A DNA stretch of 7,426 bases from JACJYE01 sp964432875 (GTDB lineage Bacteria > Bacteroidota > Bacteroidia > Chitinophagales > Saprospiraceae), in contig CAYSPJ010000192.1 in NCBI GenBank assembly GCA_964432875.1, forward strand, positions 1 to 7,426, in the 5' to 3' direction. Below, piece after piece: positions 1 through 6,738 of this stretch. The position numbers were made by a program, and so were the translations under genes. The notes under the pieces were generated by a model. That model was not told the origin of the DNA, ran no database searches, and saw only the letters and a program-made list of their open reading frames with translations. Every line of letters begins with the position of its first letter. Positions within the stretch are counted from its first letter, which is position 1.

Positions 1-47
1 CTAGATAGCGGAGGAGGGCATGGCTTGTAGTTTTAACAAGGGCACTT

Positions 48-92
48 GCCCGGCAGCGCTTCCAAGATGAGCGCTGCCGGGCCGCCTTTTAT
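48..92 (+). terminator. Intrinsic terminator of an upstream gene
   Basis: A perfect 13-bp inverted repeat (GCCCGGCAGCGCT at 48-60 and its complement at 70-82) encloses a 9-nt loop and is followed within four bases by a TTTT-containing stretch. This is the classic form of a rho-independent terminator on the plus strand. It most likely ends a gene that lies off the left edge of the window, and it insulates the next gene at 114 from that transcript. Confidence 0.85.
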
Positions 93-113
93 TCATCGCT
101 TTATTTTTCGGAC

Positions 114-641
114 ATGAGATGTGACAAAAACCGGTATTTCCCCAAAACCTGGCTCCTGGCCTTCGCTTGCTGGTGGATCTACGGCTGCCAGCTCCAGCTG
201 CAGGCTCAGAACCCCTGCGATCCGCAACCGCCTTGCCTGCCTGCGATGAGCCAACCTTTCGGCTTTTGTCTGGATTGGAAACCGCGTGTTGCTGATGGGG
301 CGGAAGCGGGCCTGATGCCTTTCCAGCTACAGGTAGCTGAAGACCCGGAAAGCCCGGTCAATTTCGAGCTTGCGCTCCGTCGGCTTGACCAAGATGGCCG
401 CTTTCAAGCTAGCTTCCTGGCCCCTGAGCGGCTAATTTGGCTCAGCCCAAATACCTTTCAAGCTTTCCTGGCTCAAGGCGAGGCGGGGTTGTTGCCTTTA
501 ATCATAGAGGTGAAAGAGGAAATCTCAGACTGCTGCCCACAATTTGTCATCACGGAAATTTTGCTCGACGGCAAAAAGCTCCGGCGTGCCAAAGAGGGGG
601 CTTGTTTTGTTTTTCAAGTTAGGCGTAAGGGGTGCCGGTAG
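114..641 (+). CDS. Exported small cysteine-rich protein of unknown function (175 aa)
   Basis: I do not recognise the family. The N-terminus has basic residues (K5, R7, K11), then a hydrophobic stretch at about residues 13-24 (WLLAFACWWIYG), then a polar segment ending QLQAQ. This fits a signal peptide cleaved near residue 31. The predicted mature part has seven cysteines (35, 41, 52, 140, 141, 164, 174), so disulfide bonds in the periplasm or outside the cell are plausible. The middle section alternates hydrophobic and polar residues (FELALRRLD, LLPLIIEVKEE), which suggests a beta-rich fold. There is no C-terminal CHU_C or Por sorting domain. The ATG at 114 is chosen because the next in-frame Met (residue 45) would remove the signal peptide. 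There is no Shine-Dalgarno sequence, which is normal in Bacteroidota. It follows a strong terminator and precedes a gene with its own promoter, so it is probably transcribed alone. Confidence 0.8.
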   Translation: MRCDKNRYFPKTWLLAFACWWIYGCQLQLQAQNPCDPQPPCLPAMSQPFGFCLDWKPRVADGAEAGLMPFQLQVAEDPESPVNFELALRRLDQDGRFQASFLAPERLIWLSPNTFQAFLAQGEAGLLPLIIEVKEEISDCCPQFVITEILLDGKKLRRAKEGACFVFQVRRKGCR

Positions 642-658
642 GGGTATGAAAAATATTT

Positions 659-674
659 TAGCGAAAATTCGCTA
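659..674. promoter_or_regulatory. Upstream palindrome, candidate operator half
   Basis: The sequence TAGCGAAAATTCGCTA is a near-perfect palindrome: TAGCGAA and TTCGCTA arms around a central AA. Its reverse complement recurs, with one mismatch in 16, at 723-738. Centre-to-centre spacing is 64 bp, about six helical turns, so two dimers bound here would face the same side of the DNA. It lies about 55-70 bp upstream of the predicted start of transcription of the acyl-CoA dehydrogenase gene. The palindromes are seen directly; the operator role is an inference. Confidence 0.5.
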
Positions 675-690
675 AATAAATCACCTAAAA

Positions 691-722
691 CTTGGTGTTT
701 TCCGGGAAACAGTCTAAATTAG
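691..722 (+). promoter_or_regulatory. Candidate promoter of the acyl-CoA dehydrogenase gene
   Basis: CTTG at 691-694 resembles the Bacteroidota -33 element (TTTG/TTG). TAAATTAG at 715-722 matches the -7 consensus TAnnTTTG at five of its six fixed bases. The 20-nt gap fits the usual 19-21. Transcription would start near 729, leaving a leader of about 20 nt before the ATG at 749. An imperfect palindrome, GTTTTCCGGGAAAC (697-710), lies between the two boxes. The match to consensus is moderate, so this is a reasoned guess. Confidence 0.45.
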
Positions 723-738
723 CAGCGAATTTTCGCTA
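723..738. promoter_or_regulatory. Downstream palindrome overlapping the predicted transcription start
   Basis: CAGCGAATTTTCGCTA is the inverted copy of the palindrome at 659-674 (15 of 16 bases when reverse complemented) and is itself a 6+6 palindrome around a central TT. It begins directly after the candidate -7 box and covers the expected start of transcription, which is where a repressor would block initiation. With the upstream copy it could support cooperative or looped repression by a dimeric regulator. Which regulator family binds cannot be told from the sequence. Confidence 0.5.
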
Positions 739-748
739 TTAACGTTTT

Positions 749-2572
749 ATGACTATCAAAACCGCCCGGAAAATGCAAGACACGCTCATTCCAACCCAAG
801 TGCTCAAGGGAGGGGAATTCATCATCAAGGATTCCAGCCCGGAAGATACCTTCATCCCCGAAGAGATCAACGAAGAACAACGCATGATCAGCGAGATGGT
901 GCGCGATTTTCTCCACCAAGAAATCCTGCCTGCACAAGATCGACTGGAACAGCAGGAAGAAGGCTTGAACGCCAGCTTGTTAGAGAAAATGGCGGCATTG
1001 GGGCTATTGGGCACGCACATGCCCGAGGCTTATGGCGGCATGGAGATGGATACGAATACCAACACGCTGATTTGCGATGTATTCGGCCCGGCCGGCGCTT
1101 TCACCGTTTCTTATGCGGCCCATACGGGCATCGGTATGTTGCCCATCCTTTACTATGGTACGGAGGCCCAGAAGCAACAATACCTGCCGCGCCTGATGGA
1201 CGGCAGCCTGAAAGCCTCTTACTGCCTGACTGAGCCCGGCTCTGGCTCTGATGCTTTGGCTGCCAAGACCCGGGCCGACCTGTCGGAAGATGGCCGCCAC
1301 TATATACTTAATGGGCAGAAGATGTGGATTTCCAATGCCGGCTTCGCCAATCTCTTTATCGTATTTGCTCAGGTTGGCGGCGATAAATTCACTGGCTTTA
1401 TTGTGGAGGGCGGCAGCGAGGGCCTCACCCTGGGCGCGGAAGAAAAAAAACTGGGCATCAAAGGCTCCTCGACCCGGCAGGTGTTTTTTGAAAACGTGAA
1501 GGTACCTGCCGAAAATGTGCTGGGTGAAATCGGCAAGGGGCATCTCATTGCCTTCAACGTGTTGAATATTGGGCGTTTCAAACTCTGTGCTCTTTCTATC
1601 GGCGGTGCCAAGCAGAGCATCACGACCTCGGTGCGCTATGCCAAGGAGCGCGTGCAGTTCAAACAGCCGATCGCCAATTTCGGTGCCATCCAGCACAAGC
1701 TGGCCGAGCAGGCCATCCGTGCATTTGCTGCCGACAGCGCCATGTACCGCGTCTCCAATATGATGCAACTGGCCAACAAGTCCTTTATGGAGGAAGGCAA
1801 GAGCTTTGCCGAGGCCAAGCTGCAAGCGGCTGAAGAGTACGCCATCGAATGCGCCCTGCTCAAAGTGGTCGGCTCGGAAGCCCTGGACTATATCGTGGAT
1901 GAGATGGTGCAAATCCACGGTGGCATGGGCTATTCGGAGGAAGGTACGGTTGCCCGCGCTTACCGCGATGCCCGCATCAACCGAATTTATGAGGGCACCA
2001 ACGAAATCAACCGCCTCTTGTCGGTGGATATGCTGCTGCGCCGGGCGATGAAAGGTGCGCTCGACATCGTGGGGCCCGCCTGGGAAGTGCAAAAAGAATT
2101 GGCTTCCATGCCTGGTTTCGACAAGCCTGCTGGGCCTTATGCCGAAGAGCGCAAAGCTGTGAAGGCTTTCAAAAAAATCGTGCTCATGGTAGCCGGCGCT
2201 GCAGCCAAGCTGCAGATGGATGGCAAGCTGAACCTCAAGGAAGAGCAGGAAATCATCATGAACGTGGCCGATATGCTGTCGGATACCTTACTGGCCGAAT
2301 CGCTGTTGTTGCGCGTGGAAAAACTGGCGGGCGTGTCCAAGGAGATCGATCAGGAGGTTTACGACGCCATGCTGCGTACCTTCCTGCACGATGCTACGGC
2401 CCGCATGAACAAATATGCCACCGATGCGCTGGCTTCCTTCGCCGAGGGTGATCTGCTGCGCACTTTGCTGCTGGGCTTAAAGCGCTTCACCAAATACCCG
2501 CCGGCCAACGTCAAGGCAGAGCGCCGCAAGATTGCTCAGATGATGATCGAGGCGGATGGGTATTGTTTTTGA
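749..2572 (+). CDS. Acyl-CoA dehydrogenase, long/very-long-chain (VLCAD/FadE-like) type
   Basis: This is a FAD-dependent enzyme of the first step of fatty-acid beta-oxidation. It converts an acyl-CoA to the trans-2-enoyl-CoA and passes electrons to electron-transfer flavoprotein. Both family signatures are present: CLTEPGSGSDALA at residues 159-171 and one starting at QIHGGMGY (388 on). The likely catalytic base is Glu415 in IYEGTNE, the position used by medium-chain and very-long-chain enzymes. The order is an N-terminal helical domain (about 40-155), a beta domain (about 156-275), a C-terminal helical domain (about 280-435), and a further helical extension to residue 607. That extension and the total length separate it from the roughly 380-residue short/medium-chain enzymes and resemble mitochondrial VLCAD/ACAD9 and Bacillus FadE. 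The ATG at 749 has no Shine-Dalgarno sequence but follows a promoter-like region with paired palindromes. A terminator follows, and no beta-oxidation partner is adjacent. Exact chain-length preference cannot be read from the sequence. Confidence 0.96.
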   Translation: MTIKTARKMQDTLIPTQVLKGGEFIIKDSSPEDTFIPEEINEEQRMISEMVRDFLHQEILPAQDRLEQQEEGLNASLLEKMAALGLLGTHMPEAYGGMEMDTNTNTLICDVFGPAGAFTVSYAAHTGIGMLPILYYGTEAQKQQYLPRLMDGSLKASYCLTEPGSGSDALAAKTRADLSEDGRHYILNGQKMWISNAGFANLFIVFAQVGGDKFTGFIVEGGSEGLTLGAEEKKLGIKGSSTRQVFFENVKVPAENVLGEIGKGHLIAFNVLNIGRFKLCALSIGGAKQSITTSVRYAKERVQFKQPIANFGAIQHKLAEQAIRAFAADSAMYRVSNMMQLANKSFMEEGKSFAEAKLQAAEEYAIECALLKVVGSEALDYIVDEMVQIHGGMGYSEEGTVARAYRDARINRIYEGTNEINRLLSVDMLLRRAMKGALDIVGPAWEVQKELASMPGFDKPAGPYAEERKAVKAFKKIVLMVAGAAAKLQMDGKLNLKEEQEIIMNVADMLSDTLLAESLLLRVEKLAGVSKEIDQEVYDAMLRTFLHDATARMNKYATDALASFAEGDLLRTLLLGLKRFTKYPPANVKAERRKIAQMMIEADGYCF

Positions 2573-2605
2573 ATAAGATGAGGAAAAACCGATGAAACAA
2601 TCTGG

Positions 2606-2640
2606 CCACCCTGGGCATGAAGCCCGGGGTGGTTTCGTTT
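2606..2640 (+). terminator. Intrinsic terminator after the acyl-CoA dehydrogenase gene
   Basis: CCACCCTGGGC (2606-2616) pairs with GCCCGGGGTGG (2622-2632) over 11 bp, with one G-U pair, around an ATGAA loop. TTTCGTTT follows. It lies 34 bases after the stop codon at 2572. Because the next gene remnant is convergent, the hairpin may also stop minus-strand transcripts, although the T-tract on that side is further away. Confidence 0.8.
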
Positions 2641-2706
2641 ATAGTTTAGTGTCTGTCTGTATAGTCCGATAGCTGCGTTACGCTCGGCCCCAAAAGCCTC
2701 GACTCC

Positions 2707-3319
2707 TCATTGGTGTACAATAGCCTCTACTTCGGCGAGGCTCAATCCGAAGATAACTGCGAGTTGTGAGGCAGGAGTGCCCGCCGAGAATAGTTTACGT
2801 ATGGCGCCTTCAAGTTGTTGCCGTCGCTCTTGCAACGCTTTTTCCCGTTCTTGGATAGCTTTTTCCTGCTCCCTCATGGCCTGCTTGCTATTGGCGATCT
2901 GCCGCTGAAAATCCTTGATGTCTTCAATGAAGTCATCTTCGTCATCCATAGTCTGCCGCACAGATGGGTCGACGAGAGCGTTTTGAAGGCGGCGTATTAG
3001 GGGATAGTAGCGTTTGTGCAGTTCCTTTTCGTTGATGTACAAGAAGTGGCTATCAGCGGTGCGATTCGATATACTGTTCGCCCAAATAGCGTCGGAAGCG
3101 CATGATGTCGGTGGGTAGCTTGGCTTTTTGCAGTTCCATGATGACCAATTCTTCATTGCCCTGCTCATCGCGGATGCGAGCGTTGAAGTCCATGCGCACC
3201 ACCAACAGTTGTTCGCCAAGGGGGATATGGCGCTCGGTGGGCCGGAATTCGAGCGCCGTTATCTCTCTACCGATAATAGCGGATAGCAGCAACAAAACAT
3301 GGCATTCATTGTTGAAAAA
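2707..3319 (-). pseudogene. Decayed Rpn-family / PD-(D/E)XK nuclease (transposase-like) gene
   Basis: Two overlapping minus-strand reading frames together give one recognisable but broken protein. The 5' part (about 3319 down to 3056) reads SAIIGREITALEFRPTERH, then MDFNARIRDEQGNEELVIMELQKAKLP and RFRRYLGEQYIE. The Asp of MDFNA and the ELQK motif fit a PD-(D/E)XK nuclease core. This frame stops at 3053-3055. The rest continues in another frame from about 3085: SHFLYINEKEL, YYPLIRRLQ, a coiled coil with QEREKALQERRQQ, and a C-terminal segment (SQLAVIFGLSLAEVEAIVHQ) like the short helix-turn-helix seen at the end of many Rpn proteins. Intact relatives usually have roughly 100 residues between these blocks and a start further upstream; here an in-frame stop lies at 3320-3322. 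I infer N-terminal truncation plus an internal deletion with frameshift. Family members are linked to recA-independent recombination and DNA cleavage. The assignment is from remembered family motifs. Confidence 0.8.
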
Positions 3320-3424
3320 TCAAGGGCTGTGATGCCGCCCTTTGCGAAGAACAGGACAGGTGCTATGGAAAATCAGCTAAATCCCCTTCGCTCCAGTATG
3401 GCGGCAAAATCTCAATTTTTCGCG

Positions 3425-3432
3425 TACCTTTG
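3425..3432 (+). promoter_or_regulatory. Perfect Bacteroidota -7 promoter box of ybaB
   Basis: TACCTTTG matches the Bacteroidota -7 consensus TAnnTTTG exactly. It lies 23 bases before the ATG at 3455, so transcription would start at about 3438-3440 with a leader of roughly 15 nt. No clear -33 TTG is seen at the usual distance, the upstream segment being ATGGCGGCAAAATC. The box settles the start of ybaB, because the longer in-frame reading from 3299 would begin upstream of the promoter. Confidence 0.65.
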
Positions 3433-3454
3433 CAGGAGAAAAAAAACAACAGCT

Positions 3455-3772
3455 ATGTTTGGAGATATAATGGGCGATATGCAAGAGCGCCAAAAAGCCA
3501 TGCGGGGTAAACTAGCCACTATAACGGTCGAAGCCGAAGCAGGCGATGGGGCAGTGAGGGTAAAAGCCAACGCCAACCGCGAGATTACCAACATCTCTTT
3601 TGACAAGAGCAAACTCGACTGGGAAGACCAGGAGATGGTAGAAGATTTGCTCATCGCTGCCATCAACCATGCCCTGGAAAAAGCTGCCGCCCGCGAAGCG
3701 GAGGAAGCGCAAAACCTGATGAAGGACATGCTGCCTCCTGGCTTGGGCGACTTTGGAAACTTGTTTGGGTGA
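3455..3772 (+). CDS. ybaB: YbaB/EbfC family nucleoid-associated DNA-binding protein
   Basis: The protein has 105 residues, the usual size of the family. It opens with a helix (MFGDIMGDMQERQKAMRGKL), followed by a beta-sheet core with the typical pattern ITVEAEAGDGAVRVKANANRE and ITNISFDKS. A helical segment follows (EMVEDLLIAAINHALEKAAAREAEEAQNLM), then a Gly-rich tail (LPPGLGDFGNLFG). Family members form tweezer-like dimers that bind and bridge DNA in the nucleoid; in many bacteria the gene sits next to dnaX-recR, but that is not seen here. The reading frame stays open back to 3299. The ATG at 3455 is preferred because it gives the normal family N-terminus and lies just after a perfect -7 box, whereas the upstream extension overlaps remains of the broken nuclease gene. 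It appears to be a single-gene transcript. Confidence 0.94.
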   Translation: MFGDIMGDMQERQKAMRGKLATITVEAEAGDGAVRVKANANREITNISFDKSKLDWEDQEMVEDLLIAAINHALEKAAAREAEEAQNLMKDMLPPGLGDFGNLFG

Positions 3773-3841
3773 TGGTATGCCGAAGGCCACAATGCAAGCC
3801 GCGGCCCGCGCGCTCAAAATAATGCCTGGCTGCCAACGTTT

Positions 3842-3871
3842 ATAATCCCGACATTTACTGCAATAATCCCG
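3842..3871 (+). repeat. Pair of ATAATCCCG direct repeats, 21 bp apart
   Basis: The nonamer ATAATCCCG occurs at 3842-3850 and 3863-3871, in the same orientation and 21 bp (two helical turns) apart. The second copy ends 22 bases before the start codon at 3894. Same-face spacing upstream of a gene suggests a possible binding site for a regulator, or coincidence. No good -7 box is seen nearby, so the promoter of the downstream gene remains unplaced. Confidence 0.35.
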
Positions 3872-3893
3872 CTTCAAAAACAGCGCATATAGC

Positions 3894-5132
3894 ATGAGAT
3901 TCTGCCTACTCCTTACTTTTTTCAGCTTGCTGGCTTTGCTGCAGGCATCGGCACAGACTACCATCGGATTGGTAGCCCACTACCCCTTGGATTCTACCTA
4001 CCGCGATATCACGGGCAACACCGCCAATACGGCTACGGCCACTGGCAGCCCTTATTTTACCTGCGGCGCGCGCAGCGGCGCCCTGCGCTTTAATGGCCAG
4101 AATGATCGCCTGACCGTGCTCGGCGGCCCGGTAAATAACGAATTTGACGACGAAGACCTCACCGTCAGCCTATACATCAAGCCCTTGGGGGGAGACGGCT
4201 CGCATTACGTATTGTCCAAGCGCAGCCAGAGCTGTTTTGGCGGCAACGAATTCTTTATCCGTTATGTGCCCAACACGCGCACTGTAAACGCTGTCTTCCT
4301 GGACACTCCGGAGCGGTCGGTCAGCCTGGTCCACCAATTGGAGAATACGGCTTGCTGGCAGCATGTCGCCGTGGTGCGCGAGGGCGGCCGGGTACGGCTG
4401 TTTGTCAACGGCGAGCTGGTGCAGGTACGCAGCACGGCGATGCGGATCGACGTCTCGAATGATGGCCCGCTAATCATTGGCAATAGCGATTGCAAGAATG
4501 CTACCGAGCGCGGCTTCAATGGGCTGATTGATGAACTGCGTGTGTACAACCGCGCTTTGAGCGAGCAGGACGTCCGTGCGTTGTACTTTCGCCCCGACCA
4601 AATCCAGCGCACTAGCCAGGTCGTCAACCTCTTCCTCGGCAATTCCATCGATATCGCGCTGACCAATACCTGCGCAACCAGTTTTTCCTGGAGCCCTATC
4701 GCCGGCGTTTCTGACCCCAACGCTGCCGAGCCGACGATTACCCCGCCGGTCAAAGGCGAGACGCTCTATACCGTCGCTATGGCCGATACCATTGGAACTT
4801 GCATCGCGCGGGATTCTATCTTGCTAAACGTAATTGACCCCGATGACCTGGACTGCAACGCCATTTTCCTGCCCAATGCTTTTTCGCCCAATGGCGACGG
4901 TTTGAACGAGGATTTTGGCATCAGCAACCCCTTTGCCATCCAAGAGTTGATCTCCTTCGAGATTTTTGATCGCTGGGGCAACCGCATGTTTCAAACCGCC
5001 AACGCTTTTGACCGCTGGGACGGCAGCTACCGCGGCCAGCCTATCAACCCGGGCGTAGTGCGATACGTGCTGCGCTTGCGTTGCGACGGAGCAGAAAAAG
5101 TGCTGACGGGCAATATTTCGGTAATCAGATAA
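3894..5132 (+). CDS. Secreted LamG-fold protein with T9SS type B (gliding-motility) sorting domain
   Basis: The N-terminus (MRFCLLLTFFSLLALLQASAQ) is a clear signal peptide, probably cut after Ala20. Residues about 26-233 form a LamG/concanavalin A-like jelly roll: it starts LVAHYPLDSTYRDITGN, has SGALRFNGQNDRL and WQHVAVVREGGRVRLFVNG, and ends GLIDELRVYNRALSEQDV (210-227). Residues about 236-318 look like an Ig/PKD-type module (FSWSPIAGVSDPN, LYTVAMADTIGTCIARDS). Residues about 321-412 are a CHU_C/gliding-motility C-terminal domain: NAFSPNGDGLNEDF, FEIFDRWGNRMF and a final TGNISVIR. Proteins of this layout cross the inner membrane by Sec and the outer membrane by type IX secretion, then are released or attached to the surface. 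LamG domains often bind glycans or proteins, but no catalytic domain is seen, so an adhesive or structural role is an inference. The gene stands alone, without PorP/SprF-like partners nearby. Confidence 0.93.
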   Translation: MRFCLLLTFFSLLALLQASAQTTIGLVAHYPLDSTYRDITGNTANTATATGSPYFTCGARSGALRFNGQNDRLTVLGGPVNNEFDDEDLTVSLYIKPLGGDGSHYVLSKRSQSCFGGNEFFIRYVPNTRTVNAVFLDTPERSVSLVHQLENTACWQHVAVVREGGRVRLFVNGELVQVRSTAMRIDVSNDGPLIIGNSDCKNATERGFNGLIDELRVYNRALSEQDVRALYFRPDQIQRTSQVVNLFLGNSIDIALTNTCATSFSWSPIAGVSDPNAAEPTITPPVKGETLYTVAMADTIGTCIARDSILLNVIDPDDLDCNAIFLPNAFSPNGDGLNEDFGISNPFAIQELISFEIFDRWGNRMFQTANAFDRWDGSYRGQPINPGVVRYVLRLRCDGAEKVLTGNISVIR

Positions 5133-5211
5133 AACCCGATTTTGGACAAGGCGGGTAGGCTCTACGCATGGTTTTGCGGAGGCTCGAACAGACATAAAAT
5201 CAATACAATTC

Positions 5212-6738
5212 ATGGAAATAGCGACTAAGATAGAATTGCGCAACTTGCTTTATGAAGACTACATGGGGCTTATCGAAGCCATGGCCATGGCCTATTCTGG
5301 AGGAGGCATCACCATTTGGAATAAAGAAAGCATCAAAAGGCTATTGGACCTCTTCCCGGATGGGCAGCTTTGTGTAGTGGTAGATGGGAAGGTGGCGGCT
5401 TGCGCCCTGTCTATCATCGTGGATTACAAAAAATTTGGCGACAATCATACCTATCAGGAAATAACGGCTCACGAAACCTTTGATACGCATAACTCGGATG
5501 GCGACGTCTTGTATGGCATCGAGCTCTTTGTGCATCCCGATTACCGGGGCCTGCGCCTGGGCCGCCGCCTCTACGATGCGCGCAAGGAATTGTGTGAGTC
5601 ACTCAACCTCAAGTCCATCATCGCGGGTGGCCGCATCCCCAATTATAAAGACTATGCCGCCGATTTGACTCCCCGGCAGTATATCGACAAGGTGAAAATG
5701 AAGGAGATTTACGACCCCACTCTCACTTTTCAGTTGTCAAACGACTTTCACGTCAAGAAGATACTAAAGCACTACCTGCCGGAGGACCAAGAGTCAAGAG
5801 AGTATGCTACGCTCCTGGAGTGGAACAACATCTACTATCAGGAAGAGGAAAAGCTGATCAATGTCCCGCGCGACGTGGTGCGCATCGGTATCGTACAGTG
5901 GCAGATGCGCTTGTTCCGCAGCTTCGACGCCCTGGTAGAGCAGGCCGAATATTTCATTGATGCGGTAAGCGCCTACAAGGCAGATTTCATCCTTTTCCCC
6001 GAATTTTTTGAGGCCCCCCTAATGGCAGACTACAACCACCTGGGAGAAGCTCGTGCTATCCGGGAGCTGGCTTCTTATACGGAGCCGCTGCGCGAGAAGT
6101 TCAACTCTTTTGCTGTTTCCTACAACGTCAACATCATCACGGGGAGCATGCCGAAGGTGGAAGCGGACGGCCATCTTTATAATGTATCCTATCTCTGCCG
6201 CCGCGACGGCACCTGGGAGAAGTACCAAAAAATCCACATCACGCCCTCCGAGCGTTCGGCCTGGGGCATGGTGGGAGGCCGGGAAGTGCGGGTATTCGAT
6301 ACAGACTGCGGCAAAATCGGCATCCTCATCTGTTATGATGTCGAATTTCCCGAGCTGGGGCGTATCCTGGCGGATCAGGGCATGCAGATATTGTTTGTGC
6401 CTTTCCTGACCGATACCCAAAATGGCTACAACCGGGTGCGCCTCTGCTCCCAGGCTCGTGCTATCGAAAATGAGTGTTACGTGGTCATGGCTGGTTGTGT
6501 CGGCAACCTGCCCCGGGTCAATAATATGGACATCAACTTTGCCCAGTCGGCTATCTTCACCCCTTCAGATTTTGCCTTCCCCACCAACGCCATCCGGGCG
6601 GAGGCCACGCCCAATACCGAGATGACCGTCATTTCTGACATCAGCCTCGAATTGCTAAAGGAGCTGCACGAATACGGCAGTGTGAATACCCTCAAAGACC
6701 GGCGCAAAGACCTCTACAAAATCGTGTATAAAAAATGA
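5212..6738 (+). CDS. Bifunctional GNAT acetyltransferase-carbon-nitrogen hydrolase (nitrilase) fusion
   Basis: Two domains are joined in 508 residues. Residues about 6-190 are a GNAT N-acetyltransferase. The acetyl-CoA-binding segment is HPDYRGLRLGRRL (108-120), following the beta-4 strand GIELFV. Residues about 222-490 are a nitrilase-superfamily hydrolase beginning VRIGIVQWQM. Its catalytic triad is visible: Glu264 in FPEFFEA, Lys340 in YQKIHITPSE and Cys374 in ILICYDVEFPE. The conserved LCSQARAIEN segment follows. The layout and length match Bacillus subtilis YhcX and related fusions, whose substrates are not established as far as I know. A reasonable inference is that an amide or nitrile-like bond is hydrolysed and an amine acetylated on related small metabolites. 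There is no signal peptide, so it acts in the cytoplasm. The stop codon overlaps the next start (ATGA), implying translational coupling to the membrane protein. Start choice: the ATG at 5212 directly precedes the GNAT domain, with an AT-rich leader and no Shine-Dalgarno sequence. Confidence 0.95.
   Translation: MEIATKIELRNLLYEDYMGLIEAMAMAYSGGGITIWNKESIKRLLDLFPDGQLCVVVDGKVAACALSIIVDYKKFGDNHTYQEITAHETFDTHNSDGDVLYGIELFVHPDYRGLRLGRRLYDARKELCESLNLKSIIAGGRIPNYKDYAADLTPRQYIDKVKMKEIYDPTLTFQLSNDFHVKKILKHYLPEDQESREYATLLEWNNIYYQEEEKLINVPRDVVRIGIVQWQMRLFRSFDALVEQAEYFIDAVSAYKADFILFPEFFEAPLMADYNHLGEARAIRELASYTEPLREKFNSFAVSYNVNIITGSMPKVEADGHLYNVSYLCRRDGTWEKYQKIHITPSERSAWGMVGGREVRVFDTDCGKIGILICYDVEFPELGRILADQGMQILFVPFLTDTQNGYNRVRLCSQARAIENECYVVMAGCVGNLPRVNNMDINFAQSAIFTPSDFAFPTNAIRAEATPNTEMTVISDISLELLKELHEYGSVNTLKDRRKDLYKIVYKK

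Noticed and set aside
1..30. Possible 3' end of an upstream gene reading to TAG at 28-30
   Set aside because: Ten codons are too few to judge. The other two plus frames also close within eight bases, so any of them could be the real end. The terminator at 48-92 does imply that an upstream gene exists.
102..109. TATTTTTC as a -7 box for the gene at 114
   Set aside because: It differs from TAnnTTTG at the last base and lies only five bases before the ATG, so transcription would begin at or after the start codon.
177..188. Lipobox ending at Cys25 in the 175-residue protein
   Set aside because: IYGC has Tyr where a small residue is expected. The QLQAQ segment after it fits signal peptidase I cleavage better.
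1004..2092. Long minus-strand open frame of 362 codons
   Set aside because: It is antisense to the acyl-CoA dehydrogenase gene, is in a shadow frame of well-matched family sequence, and its translation has no recognisable motif.
2592..2672. 26-codon open frame over the terminator after the acyl-CoA dehydrogenase gene
   Set aside because: It is formed by the terminator hairpin sequence itself, has no start signals, and has a low-complexity translation.
5141..5176. Promoter for the GNAT-nitrilase gene (TTTG at 5141, TGGTTTTG at 5169)
   Set aside because: The second base of the -7 box is wrong and the 24-nt spacer is too long. I could not place a convincing promoter in 5133-5211.
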